Origin: Ursus arctos
Taxonomy: Eukaryota; Chordata; Mammalia; Carnivora; Ursidae
DNA: 64,000 nt
Direction: 5' to 3'
NCBI RefSeq assembly: GCF_023065955.2
Contig: NW_026622852.1
Coordinates: 13,408,423-13,472,422 of the forward strand
Below the pieces are notes generated by a model. That model had not been told where the DNA came from. It worked only from the letters and a program-made list of their open reading frames with translations, and made no database searches. A program made the translations under genes and the position numbers. Below are positions 34,801 through 46,224 of this stretch, piece by piece (position 1 is the stretch's first letter; each line of letters opens with the position of its first letter).

Positions 34801-37800
34801 ACCTCTGCTTTCTACAGATGCCTGAATTCTCCTGGTGATCACGTGCCATAACCCCAATGAAGTGAAAAGAAAAAACAAAAACAACCCCCCCCTCCCGGAA
34901 AAACAAAACCCCCAAACATTGCAATATTGTAATGATAACAGAGTGGTGAGTGTTTATTGCTTTTCTTGTTTGTTACATAGTTCAAAGAATATGGAGCTGT
35001 GAAATTAACAAGGATACACAAAGAGACAGAGGCAAGGAGCTAGGCTGAAATAGTGGGGCAGGGGCACATGACCTTTTCGTCGGAAGGCCTTCTAGAGAAG
35101 GGAAGATACTTTTCTCTGGGACTTGATGCAGGTTTTTATAATTGGTTGAAAAAATCTGAAATTCGTAATTATTTTAAACTATGTGGGGATATATAGCAAT
35201 GTGACACTGGTTTTCTTGGGAATTGCAGAAGTAAATAAATTTTTCCTTCCTTTTCCTTATGCTTCATTTTTTCCCCACTAATTCTCTTTCAATGGCAAAA
35301 CCCTTACTTACTAATTAAAGACAGTACTGTTGAGGGAGGTTTAGGAGTTGAGGATGTGTCTCTTTAAAAATATTAAGCCAGGTGTTTATGTAAGATCTGG
35401 CTTAGCAAGAATGAGCATCAGCTTCTGTATCAAGCCTTTAGGAGATAGCCAATTTCCCCAGAAATCACCCTGCGGACAGTTTCCCTTTATTTCTTCTGGA
35501 ATAGAGCTGCCACTTCTAATATGGCCACTTAATTACTGGAGTGACAATGTGTCCGGGTGCAAGGAAGCATGGCATCCTCGTAATCGTGGGTGTGTGTGTT
35601 GGCAGGTGCAGGGAAGAAAGCATACTGAAGCTTCTGGAAATGATTCTATTCAGATCCAGCCTAGCAATCTCAGCCGAGCACTGAACGGAAGTCCCCTCTT
35701 CTGCAACCGTGTCTCTGGCCAGCCGCTCTAGCTGTTGTCATTTGCCTGGTCAGCTTTCTGTTAAGGTGGTCTGTGGGGGGGGCCTTCCCTCTATGGCTCA
35801 TCGCCCACCTCCCTGTTATGGAGGAGTTTAAGAGCTGTGAGCGGCGGTGGGGAGTTTGCCAACTTTCTCCTTGCCCAGGAAGGGATGTACATTAATATTA
35901 TCAAATGTCTCATCAGTGAGGCAGCTGTGTTTTGCTGAAAGGCCTCCAAACCACCTGATTCATGTCTTTCCTAGAAAATAAATTATAATGGCCCTTCTCA
36001 GGTGGCACCTGTTAGAAGCCTTACAAAGCATTTTCCCTGACTATGAATCAGGGCCTGCCTCTTTTTAGAATCTTCTGGGCAAGCCTTTAGGATATTCTGC
36101 CGCATCTGCCAAACTGAAAAATAGCCGTACGCCTTGGTCTGTGCACGTGTCCTGTGGCGTCTGATCTATCCCACTGCTGGGCTTGGCTCAGGTCCTGGGA
36201 GACCACAGAGATGCCATCTCATCGCCAGCTTCAATGCTCCAGGAACTAGTCGGGTTCAGAAGGCAGCTGGACCCAGCAGGGGCATTTAGAAGGTTCTATT
36301 TGGGCATTCTCGGTTTGAGCCAGCTTGCTCTCCTGTGCGGAGGCTGCCCAGGGTGACCAGGGAGGTGACGGGCAAGCAAGGCCGGCTTGGTTTGTTGTGG
36401 CTAACTGGAACCATCTGGGCACAGCTTGTTTGTTTTGGATTGGGAGGCAAGAAGGTGGTTCTAGAACTTTTGATATTTATATACCCTGCTACAAGAAAGC
36501 AAACAATATCTGCGGTCTAAGCTTTTCTGTTGTGTCTTCTTTGCCTGTACGTCAGCACTGGGGCTATGGCTGGCCATTTCCAAGGTTGTAACTCTACTCT
36601 TGGAGTGGGAAAGCATATGGGATGGGGCGGGCTGTGTAGGGTTGTACATACGTGTGTCCAGAACAAACCTTATGAGGTCAGGAAGAGATGTTCCTTTTGG
36701 TTGGTGGTGTGTGTGACTTTTCTTTTCCTTCATTACGACAAACTTGATGTGCCCTGCTTTTGAATCCTGAAGGTGACAGGTCAGAGGGTGATGATGTAAG
36801 CGTGTGTACATACAGATCTGGTATAGGGATATATCTATATGCATATACACAGGCATGCAGGGGAAGTGCTAGAGACGACCTGCTCAGGAAACTTCCTTAT
36901 AATTATGTTAGTGATTTGAATGCTTTTCAAGATCCACTGCTGCATTCTAGGCACTGCTTTCTGGACTTGGCCTAGCCCAACACGTGACTTCACAGACGGC
37001 CTGAGGCCAGCAGGGGAAGAGGAAGGGGCCTGCACGCCAGGCAGCCAGGGAACACGGCTGTTGTACATCCTGCTTGGCGCTCCTCAGAGGGGCGGGACTG
37101 GGCTCCTAAACCCTGCGTCCTCAGGTGCAACTTTTCCTGAATCACCACCACATTTCCTGTGAAGTGGAGCTCCCCAGACAAGTAAAATGCTCTGCGGCCT
37201 CTTGGATGGGTCTTCACTGTGAGCTGGGAATGCCTGGGAAGGAGTGCGGAGGTGGGGAAGCATCAGCAAGTGCTGGAACAAGAACGGGGCTACAGTGGGC
37301 CTCCCTCATCCTTTTTGGTTTCACGTAGTTTATCTGCAGCTGAGTTAAAGTCACCTATTCAAACCTTGCTTCAAATAACAGACCAGCCAATAATACATAC
37401 TCACGCAATAACCCAGTTGGCTCCCCTTTGAGTAAAGCCCCAGGAAAACCACCAGAAGTTTTGACCAAAAGTTCACTTACCCATTCTCTTTCCTTCTAAG
37501 GAAGTAGCACAGATTCTTGCCTCAATACAACACCCTGCCCTTGATGAAGATGCCCTTCTCACACAAGTGGCTACCTGACTTTTCAGAGTTGGAGAGACTC
37601 GAAAGCTCACCTCCTATGCGGCAGCCATCTTGCTTTCCTGTTTTCCGAGGGAGCCTCCGCTCAGAAGCGCCCTCTGCTGGCGAGTGAAGGGCACTGACGG
37701 GCACTGCCTGGTACAGCCATGCTCCGTGGAGGGAGCTGGGGTTTTGTGGAAGGAATACTGAGCTTGATCTGGGGCTGCCAGGTCGCCCTTCCTCTCTATT

Positions 37801-39738
37801 TAGTTGTGAGTCGTGCCTCCTGACTCCCCAGGTTAGGAGGGACGTGCCCACAACAGAACCACAGCAGGCATCAGGGATACAATAGACTGGAGACGAGAAC
37901 ACATGTCGTATAGTTCCCCGTATGTGGCGTGTGCCGCCTCAGATGGAAGATGGGTGCAGAATAACGGGCCACCCTCTGTTTACTTTTTCAACTGATTGGA
38001 AGGAAAGCATGACTTGGGGTATGAAGCCTCTATTTTTTCATCAATTTAGTTTGCCCCCCCCCCCATGGTTTTATTTTCTGTAGCCACAGACCTGAGAAAT
38101 CATACAAGGTGTCAAACAGAATTGGGGGGAATGAATGAAATGAAAATGTCACATGAATGCTGAGCAAAATCAGATCAAAACCTTGGAGTGACTGGCTTGA
38201 GGCCAGCGTGAAGGAGTCTTCAGTGGACTCTATGCTCAAAAGAGTCCCACATGGGGTCCCGATGGAAGAAGAGTCACAGATTTTGCACGGGTTTTAACCA
38301 AATCCTGGTCCTGGCACCACTAGATGGATGACTCAGAAACCTTCCCGGGTGCGCTGAGTGTTCAAATGCCTTTCCAAACATCTCTAAGCTGCCTCAATCC
38401 AAGCAGTATTGATCAGAATCAGTTTAGTTCTATTGGTGGAATAAGGATTTCTTTAGACACTGAAGCCCTTTATGAACCACATTGGAAGATGCTTTAAAGA
38501 ACTACGCCCTTATATTCCCATTAGGCGGCAAGTTCCACTGAACCTCTCTACTGGATGATATTTCCTCTTACATATCGCAGGCTCTCTTGGCAGGCATTTT
38601 GATTATATGTGAGCCCTTAGCATCAAAATACACCCAAATGACAATCAGAGCTAGACTTGTCCCCCCTCTTTTTGGGTGATAATGGGACATGCATTAGAAC
38701 AATATAGGTTCAGTTTATATTGTCTCGTCCTAGAAGAGCACTAATTTGGTTTGCAGTTATATTTTCTACTTGCATGCTGGGGCAATATATATAAAAAAAA
38801 AATTCAAAAAACCCCAACCCTGGTCACCTCTCCCCTGCCCCCAAAGCAATATCCACCCAGTCTGGGTTTTACCTCTGTCTGTCCCAAGTAACCACATGGG
38901 TTTTGGTCAGTGCGCCCCAGTGGGCGTGGGTGGGTAGTCTTCACCGTTTGGCTGGTGGGAATGTTTTGGAGGTCTCAGCTCAGGGTCCCTACAGACCCTC
39001 TCCACCAAGGCCTCCTTCCTGCAACATATTTCTCTAAAATATCCACCTTACCAGGCAGGATCCCAATAAGTCCAAGGTAGGCTGAAGGTTACAGCAATGA
39101 TTCTATTAGTTCACCTCTTGCACTTAAGAGGTAAAGCTCAGACTGAAGGTTGATGCCCCTCTTCAAATAGGTGCTATAAATATACTGGAGCTATCCCTGA
39201 AAAGATGCATTTGTATTTATATATATATATATGTGATGATTTTATATATATATATGTATATATATATACATAAAATTTTTCTTTCTTTGTGTTCGTATAC
39301 AGGTATGTATTACTCTATAGGAATGAAAGGAGAGGTATAACACAGGAACAGGCAGGGGTGTGTTCATGTGCATCTATTTATAATTTGTATATTTCGTACG
39401 TGTATATAGAGAGAGCCTCTGTCATTGTTTGCATCATTACAATGACTGTACCTCCGACCAGCGAGGAGTACCCGTCAGTGGTGAATGGAGAGAAGCCCCA
39501 CGTGGGCGGTTCTTGCATGGTCTCTCGCAGGAAGCTGTTCCAGCAGGCAAGGTTGGCAGCAGCTCGTGAAATGAGTGGGGCCAGCGTAAATCCATCCATC
39601 CTCCAATCCGCCAAGGAGGGACGCTGTGAAGTGCCCATGGCTGTGTGCCAGCTGCCTCTTCTGGAGAGGTCAAGGAGCCTAGAACCCGGGGCAGGGAGGG
39701 ACCATCCATGCTGTGAGTTCCAGATATGGCTTTTCCTA
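30938..39738 (-). other. SLC24A2: Probable long 3' UTR of SLC24A2 (left limit uncertain)
   Basis: Downstream of the stop codon there is no splice-like structure I can defend, and I recognise no SINE for about 10 kb (30178-40247). Elsewhere in the window a SINE occurs about every 2 kb. Mammalian SLC24A2 mRNAs are known for a 3' UTR of several kilobases, so the depletion fits a constrained untranslated exon. On the minus strand, AATAAA lies about a dozen bases before 30938, where a genomic A-run (T-run on plus) begins. This could be the distal poly(A) site or, alternatively, the tail of a retrocopy. The proximal part holds an AT dinucleotide tract at 39214-39275. Confidence 0.5.
39214..39275. 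repeat. (AT)n tract with palindromic halves
   Basis: Two TATATA runs flank GTGATGATTTT and GTATATATATATACATA. It lies about 0.5 kb past the SLC24A2 stop and could fold in the mRNA. Confidence 0.9.
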
Positions 39739-39988
39739 CTAGATGGAGACAGGGCACACCAGAATTCTGTCTTCGAGGAGGACACTGACCACCAGGAACA
39801 CAAAGTAGAGGCCGAACATGATGAGGCCCAGCACTTTGTTCATCCGCCATTTGCAGAGCGCAATGGAGAGGATGACGAAGAGCAGCATGATGAAGAGGAG
39901 GACGATGGCACAGAAGAGGCCATTGCTGCTGACAGCCACAGGTTGGAACCTGTGAATGATGGTGTATAGGAGCCAGGGCAGTGGGAGC
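39739..39988 (-). CDS. SLC24A2: SLC24A2 (NCKX2) terminal coding exon with stop codon
   Basis: These 250 bp complete the glycine codon and add 82 residues and a TAG stop. The acceptor is CCTCACAG. The translation begins LPLPWLLYTIIHRFQPVAVS and holds two hydrophobic helices, LFCAIVLLFIMLLFVILSIA and VLGLIMFGLYFVFLVVSVLL, separated by CKWRMNK. The tail is EDRILVCPVSI. The end of the protein counts to residue 661, equal to human NCKX2. Compared with human as I recall it, there are only a few conservative changes (for example ILVC for ILTC). The last helices pack the C-terminal cluster in the plasma membrane. The exon continues leftward as 3' UTR. The large plus-strand reading frame over this exon (39289-39969) is antisense shadow. 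Confidence 0.95.
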
Positions 39989-40275
39989 CTGTGAGGGATA
40001 GACGGGGGAGGCGTCAGACATGTTGAGGAAGGCCTGTGGCATAGCGTCAGCTTCTTGGAGTCTATCATCTGAAGAGGGTGTCGGGTTAGGTTCACTATGA
40101 CTTGCGTGAGGTCGGCCCAGGAAATCACATAAGGAAGTCAGGTGAACATCAAAAACCTTTATCTATTTCCTTGATTGAATTAGGGAGAAGAGAGAATTTG
40201 TTCTACGGTCGAGTAAGATCAAAGCTGTGACCACTGCAGACGATTTTATTTATTTATTTATAATTTAAAAACATT

Positions 40276-40450
40276 TTTTTATTTATTTAAAGTTTGATTT
40301 ATTTTAGGGGGGAGGGGCAGAGGGAGGGGGAGAGAGAGTCTTAAGCAGACTACGCACTGACTGTGGGGCTCGATCTCAGGACTCTGAGATCACGACCTGA
40401 GCCGAAACCAAGGGTCCCACACTTAACCCACTGTGCCACTCAGGTACCCC
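40276..40450 (-). mobile_element. Old SINEC, first of a pair
   Basis: AAAGTTTGATTTATTTTAGG and GCCACTCAGGTACCCC mark a diverged element directly abutting a second one. It lies in the last SLC24A2 intron. Confidence 0.85.
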
Positions 40451-40627
40451 TATTTATTTATTTTTAGAGAAAGAGAGAGTGAGCACATAAGTGGGGGAGG
40501 GGCAGAGAGGGAGAGGGAATCTTAAGGATGGAGCCCAGCATGGGGTTTGATTCCACGACACTGAGATCATGACCTGAGTCCAAACCAGGAGTCAGACAAC
40601 TATCCGACTGAGCCACCCTCGCACTCC
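40451..40627 (-). mobile_element. Old SINEC, second of a pair
   Basis: TATTTATTTATTTTTAGAG and GAGCCACCCTCGCACTCC bound this copy. A diverged duplication (ACCACTGCAGACGATTT / ACCACCGCAGGTGATTT) flanks the pair as a whole, so one copy inserted into the other's tail. Confidence 0.85.
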
Positions 40628-41361
40628 AAAAGACTAGTATAACCACCGCAGGTGATTTCTGAATGTGATTGGAAATAATTGTGTGTTTCCTTCTTACGCT
40701 AAAAAAGTGAACTGGAAGATTCGTACAGGGCAGGAGAAGGAGCAGACAAATGGAGAAAAGGCGTAGAAATCAGTGGTGAAAATGGCAACATTATTTTTAG
40801 GAATGGAGAAAAGAATAGCAATGACTTAATTAACAATCTACCAGCCAGTAAAAATAAATGATACATGATATAATATAGCTGTCTGAGATTTATTTTGGAA
40901 AATATGGGAGAGCCTTTTAACTAAAAATTGGTCTTCCTGGAAAATTCGAGGGAGACAGTATCTTACATTTGTGATGTGATTTTTAAAAACTTCATTATGT
41001 ATTTTTATACCTGTTCTCTCCCTTTGCTTTTGACTTTTAAAAATCTGGTAACATCTTTTGCTTTCTATCCGGAGTGACGACTCCGGAAGACATCAGAATG
41101 CTGTCAAGTGCACCCTGGGAGTGAGTTAGGACTGCGAGCGAGAGGAAAATGGCCGACAACACGTGACCCACGTGGCCTGCGCATCTCCAAGCCGCTGGGT
41201 GAGACACAGTTCTACCACTGAGCCTAATAATGGAACGTTGGCTGGGGAAACATGGACCCAGCTGCCCAGCTGGATGAGGCTTCTGCAGGATTTTAGCCTT
41301 TGGCTAAGGGAGATTCAGTTTTGGCCTGACCTCAGAGAAATGGAAGAAGAGGTGCTCTTTT

Positions 41362-41559
41362 TTTTTTTTTCCTAAAGATTTATTTATTTATTTATGTGAC
41401 AGAGAGACAGCCAGCGAGAGAGGGAACACAGCAGGGGAGTGGGAGAGGAAGAAGCAGGCTCCCAGTGGAGGAGCCCGATATGGGACTCGATCCTGGAACG
41501 CCAGGATCACGCCCTGAGCCGAAGGCAGACGCTTAACAACTGCACTACCCAGGCGCCCC
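41362..41559 (-). mobile_element. SINEC, minus strand, in SLC24A2 intron
   Basis: Young element with the perfect 16-bp duplication GAAGAGGTGCTCTTTT (41346-41361 and 41560-41575). Confidence 0.97.
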
Positions 41560-42292
41560 GAAGAGGTGCTCTTTTGAAGCACAAAGTTCTCCAAAGGAAA
41601 AGCAAATAGCTTGAGAGAAATAATGAGGTGAAAGGGGTAGTGAGTTTACACATCTGGTCTCTGCTGCTAGAGGCAGCAGGTGGAGGCAGAGCCCATGAGT
41701 TATGCATCTTTGAATACCCAGGGCCTGGCACCTGCAGGCCCCATCTGGGTATATATTTAACCTGGGCCAAGCTGAAGAGATTGGTACAACTGCCTCATGG
41801 CGGTCAACACAGGCGTTTTGCTTACTAGAGCTTGGCTGGGAGGCGCTGACTTCCTGCACCACGTCAGGAGGGGACGGGTTCCACAGGCCCTCTCAGGGCA
41901 CGAGGTGCAATTCCAGCTTTCAGCAAGAGGGGGCAGCCCTGGCATCCTGCCTTGGGTAATGATAAGTGAGGAAAAGAGGGAGTGGGGTGTGTATGTGGGT
42001 GTGTTGGGGTGAAGTGCTGGAGAGGAGATGGTACAAACATGAAAACCTCCACTAGGGACTGGTAACGGGGAGCTCTTTTTCCACACTTCTGTCTCTTAGG
42101 AAGAAAAAGACCAAAACCACTGTTAAGCTAGACGTGCATATGTGCACACGCACATCCGATTCTGGTGAAGTTGACCTTGATGGCACTACAAATAGGTAAA
42201 AACCCTTTGCAGGAAAAATTATGTTTTTTCATGCCTTTTGATCTATCACTTCTCTTGTCAGGGATCAAACATAAGAAATATTTGAAATGTTG

Positions 42293-42500
42293 GGGCACCT
42301 GGGTGGCTCAATCGAATCAACATCCAACTCTTGATTTCGGCTGGGGTCATGATCTCAGGGTTGTGAGATCGAGCCCCAGATCCGGCTCTGTTCTGTGTGT
42401 GGCGCCTACTTGGGATTTCCTTTCTCTCTCTCCCCCTCTTCCTCTACCCCTTCCCTGCCCACGCTCGCTCACTCACTCTCCCTCAAGTAAACAAAAAAGA
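42293..42500 (+). mobile_element. Older SINEC
   Basis: GGGGCACCTGGGTGGCTCAA, ATCTCAGGGTTGTGAGATCG and a CT-rich body are present. The tail runs into an AT microsatellite. Confidence 0.9.
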
Positions 42501-42567
42501 ATATATATATGTGTATATATATATACATATATATATGAAATATATATATATTTGAAATATATATATT
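42501..42567. repeat. (TA)n microsatellite at a SINE tail
   Basis: TATATA runs separated by GTG, CA and GAAA blocks extend the SINE 3' end. Confidence 0.92.
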
Positions 42568-42589
42568 ACTTGCAAATATAATTATTCAG

Positions 42590-43610
42590 AAAAATGATCA
42601 TTTCAGTATTACTTTGAGTACTGAAAAATTGGGGATACCTTAAACTCTAATAAGAAAAAGCTAGTTAAGTAGCAAACTACTAAGTCAAGGTAATGTTATG
42701 TGGCCATTAAAAATCATAAGCTTATAATGATATAGGCAAATACTCTTGATGTAATTCTATAGTTAAAATGAAGGATGCACATAAAAATAGCAATTTTCAA
42801 TTCAATTTCAATTTCAATAATGTAAACTATATATGAACTAAAACAGGATGGTGGATTATCCTTGATTTTTATTTATGCTTTGTATGTATTTTCTAAATCT
42901 TTTACCATGAGTATGGTTAATATTATAAGCAAAAGGAAAATGCCAGCAAGACTATGAAATACCTTTTATACTTAATATGCTGCTTAAAAGTTCATCAATT
43001 GGTATAAACTCTTTTTGAAATATACATCAATAGCCCTTAAAATGCTCATAATCTTTAATTCATTAATATTTCTTGACGGAATTTATCCTAATAAAAATAA
43101 AAGAGGAGGTTTTCTGCATAAAGGTCTCCAGTGATGCACCCATAATTGCCAAAAATTGGAAAAAAAAATGTGGCTAAACTGAAAAGCCACAGGATGAAAT
43201 ATTTTGAAGTGATAAACTGTTAATTATGAGAGCTATAAAGAAACTTGGAAAAATAGTTGATTTACTAACTAATAGATACCTACATTGTGCCAGGCATAAA
43301 TGGCTTTAAAATGGAAAAATAAAAGCCCTCCAAAAGGACAAAACTGAATATTCATGAAGAAAACTTCGTGAAATATTTGGAAGAGAACATACAAAAATTA
43401 AATGTGGCTTTTGGGTTGGAGGGTTAGGGGTTATTTTTCTCTAAACTTTCATTTAACTTGTTACAATATATATACACGATGTAAGAACAGTGAACAAAAA
43501 GCATCTTGCAATTCCCTAGAATATTTATTTTTCAAAAACAGGACAAGTAGGTCTTATAATTTTTCCCAACTTGTAGGATTTTCTCTCTTTATGCTATAGC
43601 ATATTTTATT
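42590..43610 (+). repeat. AT-rich L1M-type 3' sequence
   Basis: GTGGCCATTAAAAATCATAA, GGAATTTATCCTAATAAAAA and CCCATAATTGCCAAAAATTG are arranged like old L1 3' ends. Subfamily and edges are uncertain. Confidence 0.45.
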
Positions 43611-43885
43611 TTCCTTTTTACAGGAGATTGACCGTGAAAACTATTCTAAACGCGTAGGCAGTACAACCGAGAAATACTGTTTCTGCGAGAGACACCCTTC
43701 CTTTAAAACATGTACCTTTTAGGGCATTCATTCATTCCTACATTCATTCATTCCGTCTGCAAACATTGGTCAATGCGCCACCATGCATTAGGCATGTATG
43801 AGGCTTCGGGGAGCTGTTGCTCTCGAGCGGTTCACAGTCTAGTGCGCAGACTGATAAACATGGCCATGCAAGAGTATGATCTGCA

Positions 43886-44087
43886 GGGGCGCCTGGGTGG
43901 CACAGCGGTTAAGCGTCTGCCTTCGGCTCAGGGCGTGATCCCGGCGTTATGGGATCGAGCCCCACATCAGGCTCCTCCGCTATGAGCCTGCTTCTTCCTC
44001 TCCCACTCCCCCTGCTTGTGTTCCCTCTCTCGCTGGCTGTCTCTCTCTCTGTCAAATAAATAAATAAAATCTTTAAAAAAAAAAAAA
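43886..44087 (+). mobile_element. SINEC in SLC24A2 intron
   Basis: Young full-length copy with the perfect duplication AGAGTATGATCTGCA (43871-43885 and 44088-44102). Confidence 0.98.
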
Positions 44088-44318
44088 AGAGTATGATCTG
44101 CAGCGAGGACCCAGGAGCAAGAGCCCCCGGTCAGGCCCAAGGGTATCAGGGAAGCTGGGCTTTGACAGTGGTAGTGGAAGTTGGAGTTTTCCAGACAGAA
44201 AAGCAGGGAGGAGTCTTGAGTGAGAGGGGCCTGCGAAGGAAGGAAATATGGCAGGAGACGGAACCTTTGGAATTCAAAGGTGGTTAAGACGGTGGGAGCT
44301 CAGGGCAGGGTTTTATGC

Positions 44319-44465
44319 AGTGTTGTGGTGGAGAGTGCAGACTCTGGCCAAACCCCAGCTAGCTCATTTCCTAGTTTTGTGAACTCTGCGCCCTTCAGTT
44401 TCCTTATCTGAAAAATGGGGATCATAACACAGATGTCATAGGATCGTTGTGTGGCTTAAATGGAT
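44319..44465 (+). repeat. MIR SINE
   Basis: GGAGAGTGCAGACTCTGG, TTCCTTATCTGAAAAATGGG and GTTGTGTGGCTTAAATGG match MIR. The SINE at 44484 follows directly. Confidence 0.7.
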
Positions 44466-44483
44466 AAAAATCTCCACAAAGCA

Positions 44484-44679
44484 GGGGCGCCTGGGTGGCA
44501 CAGCGGTTAAGCGTCTGCCTTCGGCTCAGGGCGTGATCCCGGCGTTCTGGGATCGAGCCCCACATCAGGCTCCTCCGCTATGAGCCTGCTTCTTCCTCTC
44601 CCACTCCCCCTGCTTGTGTTCCCTCTCTCGCTGGCTGTCTCTATCTCTGTCAAATAAATAAATAAAATCTTTAAAAAAA
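44484..44679 (+). mobile_element. SINEC in SLC24A2 intron
   Basis: Young copy with a perfect duplication (AAAAATCTCCACAAAGCA). It lies 0.87 kb from the alpha-2 exon. Confidence 0.98.
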
Positions 44680-45547
44680 AAAAATCTCCACAAAGCAGAC
44701 ACTGAATGAGAAAACACAGGTAATGCGAAGGTATAAGAGAGAATAACATTCAAGATGTTCGATGTGAAAGTAGATCCATTTTAGTGAGTTTCTAAATTCA
44801 AGTGTCAAGAGCTCAGTTCTGGGAACAGAAGGATCACATCCCATGTCTTACTTTCTCAGGGGTTCTCATTCAGGGTTCTTTACCAGACTACTTTTACTTC
44901 TGGCAAGTTAAATGAAATGACAGAAACAATAGCATCCCACCCCAGTCTGATCCACTTTAGAGATTATTCATATTGAGAACTCCAGTTTGCTTCACTGTAA
45001 GAATAGATCTCATCTTCTGACTTTCAAAAAGCCTAGAATATCTTTACCAGCATACGTAAATGACACCAAACCTGCCAGCCCTTTCCAAGGAAGGAGATGG
45101 GATATTTTTGCTGGGCCTATGTTTGTTCCAATCTGTTTTATGATCCAAAATCTCACCCGAGGCTGGTGGGGACTTTAATTAGAATTAGAATATGGAAAAA
45201 ATACAGGAAAACTATACAGCATCTCCATCATACCTGAATACTGAATATTCTTAACGTGTAGCCCATGCCATTATATAAGCAAAATTCTTAAAGTTTTTTC
45301 TACAATAGTCACTCCGTGTGCAGGCATGCGTTTCTGCCTATCTAGGGATAACTTATTATTCTTCCTTAAGTTCTCTGGAAATGAAAAATGGAGTCAGTGA
45401 AATTGACTGGTACTCCCAGTGTTTACTTTCTATTGATACCAGTTAATTTTGGACTCAGAGATCCTGGTCGTGTCTTCGCAGCCTCTCAGAAGACAAAGAC
45501 AGTGATAGAACTGACGTGTGCACCTTCACGGAACTGTCTCTACTCAC

Positions 45548-45714
45548 CCTACAGTGATGTCAAATATGTTGCTTCCAACAGAGCTGGACACAGCCATGTC
45601 CCCGAGCCCCTTCCGGGCCACTATGACACTGGTGATAAGATCAGGGATGGAGGTCCCAGCAGCCAAGATGGTCAGACCCATAATCTCTTCACTAATGCCA
45701 ATTGTCTCTCCAAC
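45548..45714 (-). CDS. SLC24A2: SLC24A2 (NCKX2) internal coding exon carrying the alpha-2 repeat
   Basis: This exon is 167 bp (55 codons plus 2 bases), with acceptor TTTTAG and donor GTGAGT. The translation starts [20 protein letters not shown], continues [20 protein letters not shown] and ends [15 protein letters not shown]. This is the alpha-2 repeat of the cation/Ca2+ exchanger superfamily, which lines the ion-binding site. The aspartate in TSIPDL counts to human Asp548 and the one in NIFDI to Asp575. Known work on NCKX2 ties the first to Ca2+/K+ coordination and the second to K+ dependence. Both are intact, so the product should keep K+-dependent transport. The final two bases (GG) complete a glycine codon in the last exon. 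Confidence 0.96.
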
Positions 45715-45794
45715 CTAAAAGTAATGACAGGGACACATATGAGTGTTTGAAGTCACAAAACCAACATAAACATTTTCATGCAACTCCCTTTCTT

Positions 45795-46009
45795 TAAAAA
45801 AAGATTTATTTATTTATTTGAGAGAGAGAGAGAACGTGAGAGCACGTGCATAAGTGGGAAGGACAGGGAGAGGGAGAGAGAATCGCAAGCAGACTCCCCA
45901 CTGAGCATGGAGCCTGACGCGGGGCTCGATCTCACAACCCTGAGATCACAACCCGAGCCAAAAGAAACCAAGAGTCAGATGCTGAACTGACTGTGCCACC
46001 CAGGTGCCC
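45795..46009 (-). mobile_element. Old SINEC, minus strand
   Basis: AAAGATTTATTTATTTATTT, TCCCCACTGAGCATGGAGCC and GCCACCCAGGTGCCCC are present. It sits only 80 bp upstream of the alpha-2 exon acceptor. Confidence 0.9.
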
Positions 46010-46224
46010 CACAACCCCCTTTAAAATAATCCCTCCACTCTGGGGGGGCTGAGATGATAAGAGTTAGCCATAGTCACTGCCGTGGAGGAGTTCATACGTT
46101 AATCATATTCAGACCCAAGAGATCGGGAATGTTCACAAGAGTCTCAGGAAAGAGCTATAGGGGCTTGAATGCAGTTTCTATAGGATGTCTGTTAAGACTG
46201 GGCAAGGAGGCAGAAGGGAGTTTT

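Larger units (their letters stand above)
39989..45547 (-). other. SLC24A2: SLC24A2 last intron
   Basis: This intron is about 5.6 kb, with donor GTGAGT at its right end and acceptor CACAG at its left end. It holds a nested pair of old SINEs next to the acceptor side, three young SINEs, one older SINE with an AT-rich tail, L1-derived AT-rich sequence (about 42.6-43.6 kb) and a MIR (44.3 kb). Confidence 0.9.

Noticed and set aside
39289..39969. 226-codon plus-strand open frame
   Set aside because: It is antisense to the last SLC24A2 exon. The acidic repeats (EEDDGTEE-like) are the reverse reading of hydrophobic helix codons.
39437..40042. 201-codon minus-strand frame over the last exon
   Set aside because: Wrong frame of the SLC24A2 exon running past the splice acceptor.
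43886..43960. tRNA-like head with A and B box-like text
   Set aside because: This is the tRNA-Lys-derived SINE head, repeated throughout. It is not a functional tRNA gene.
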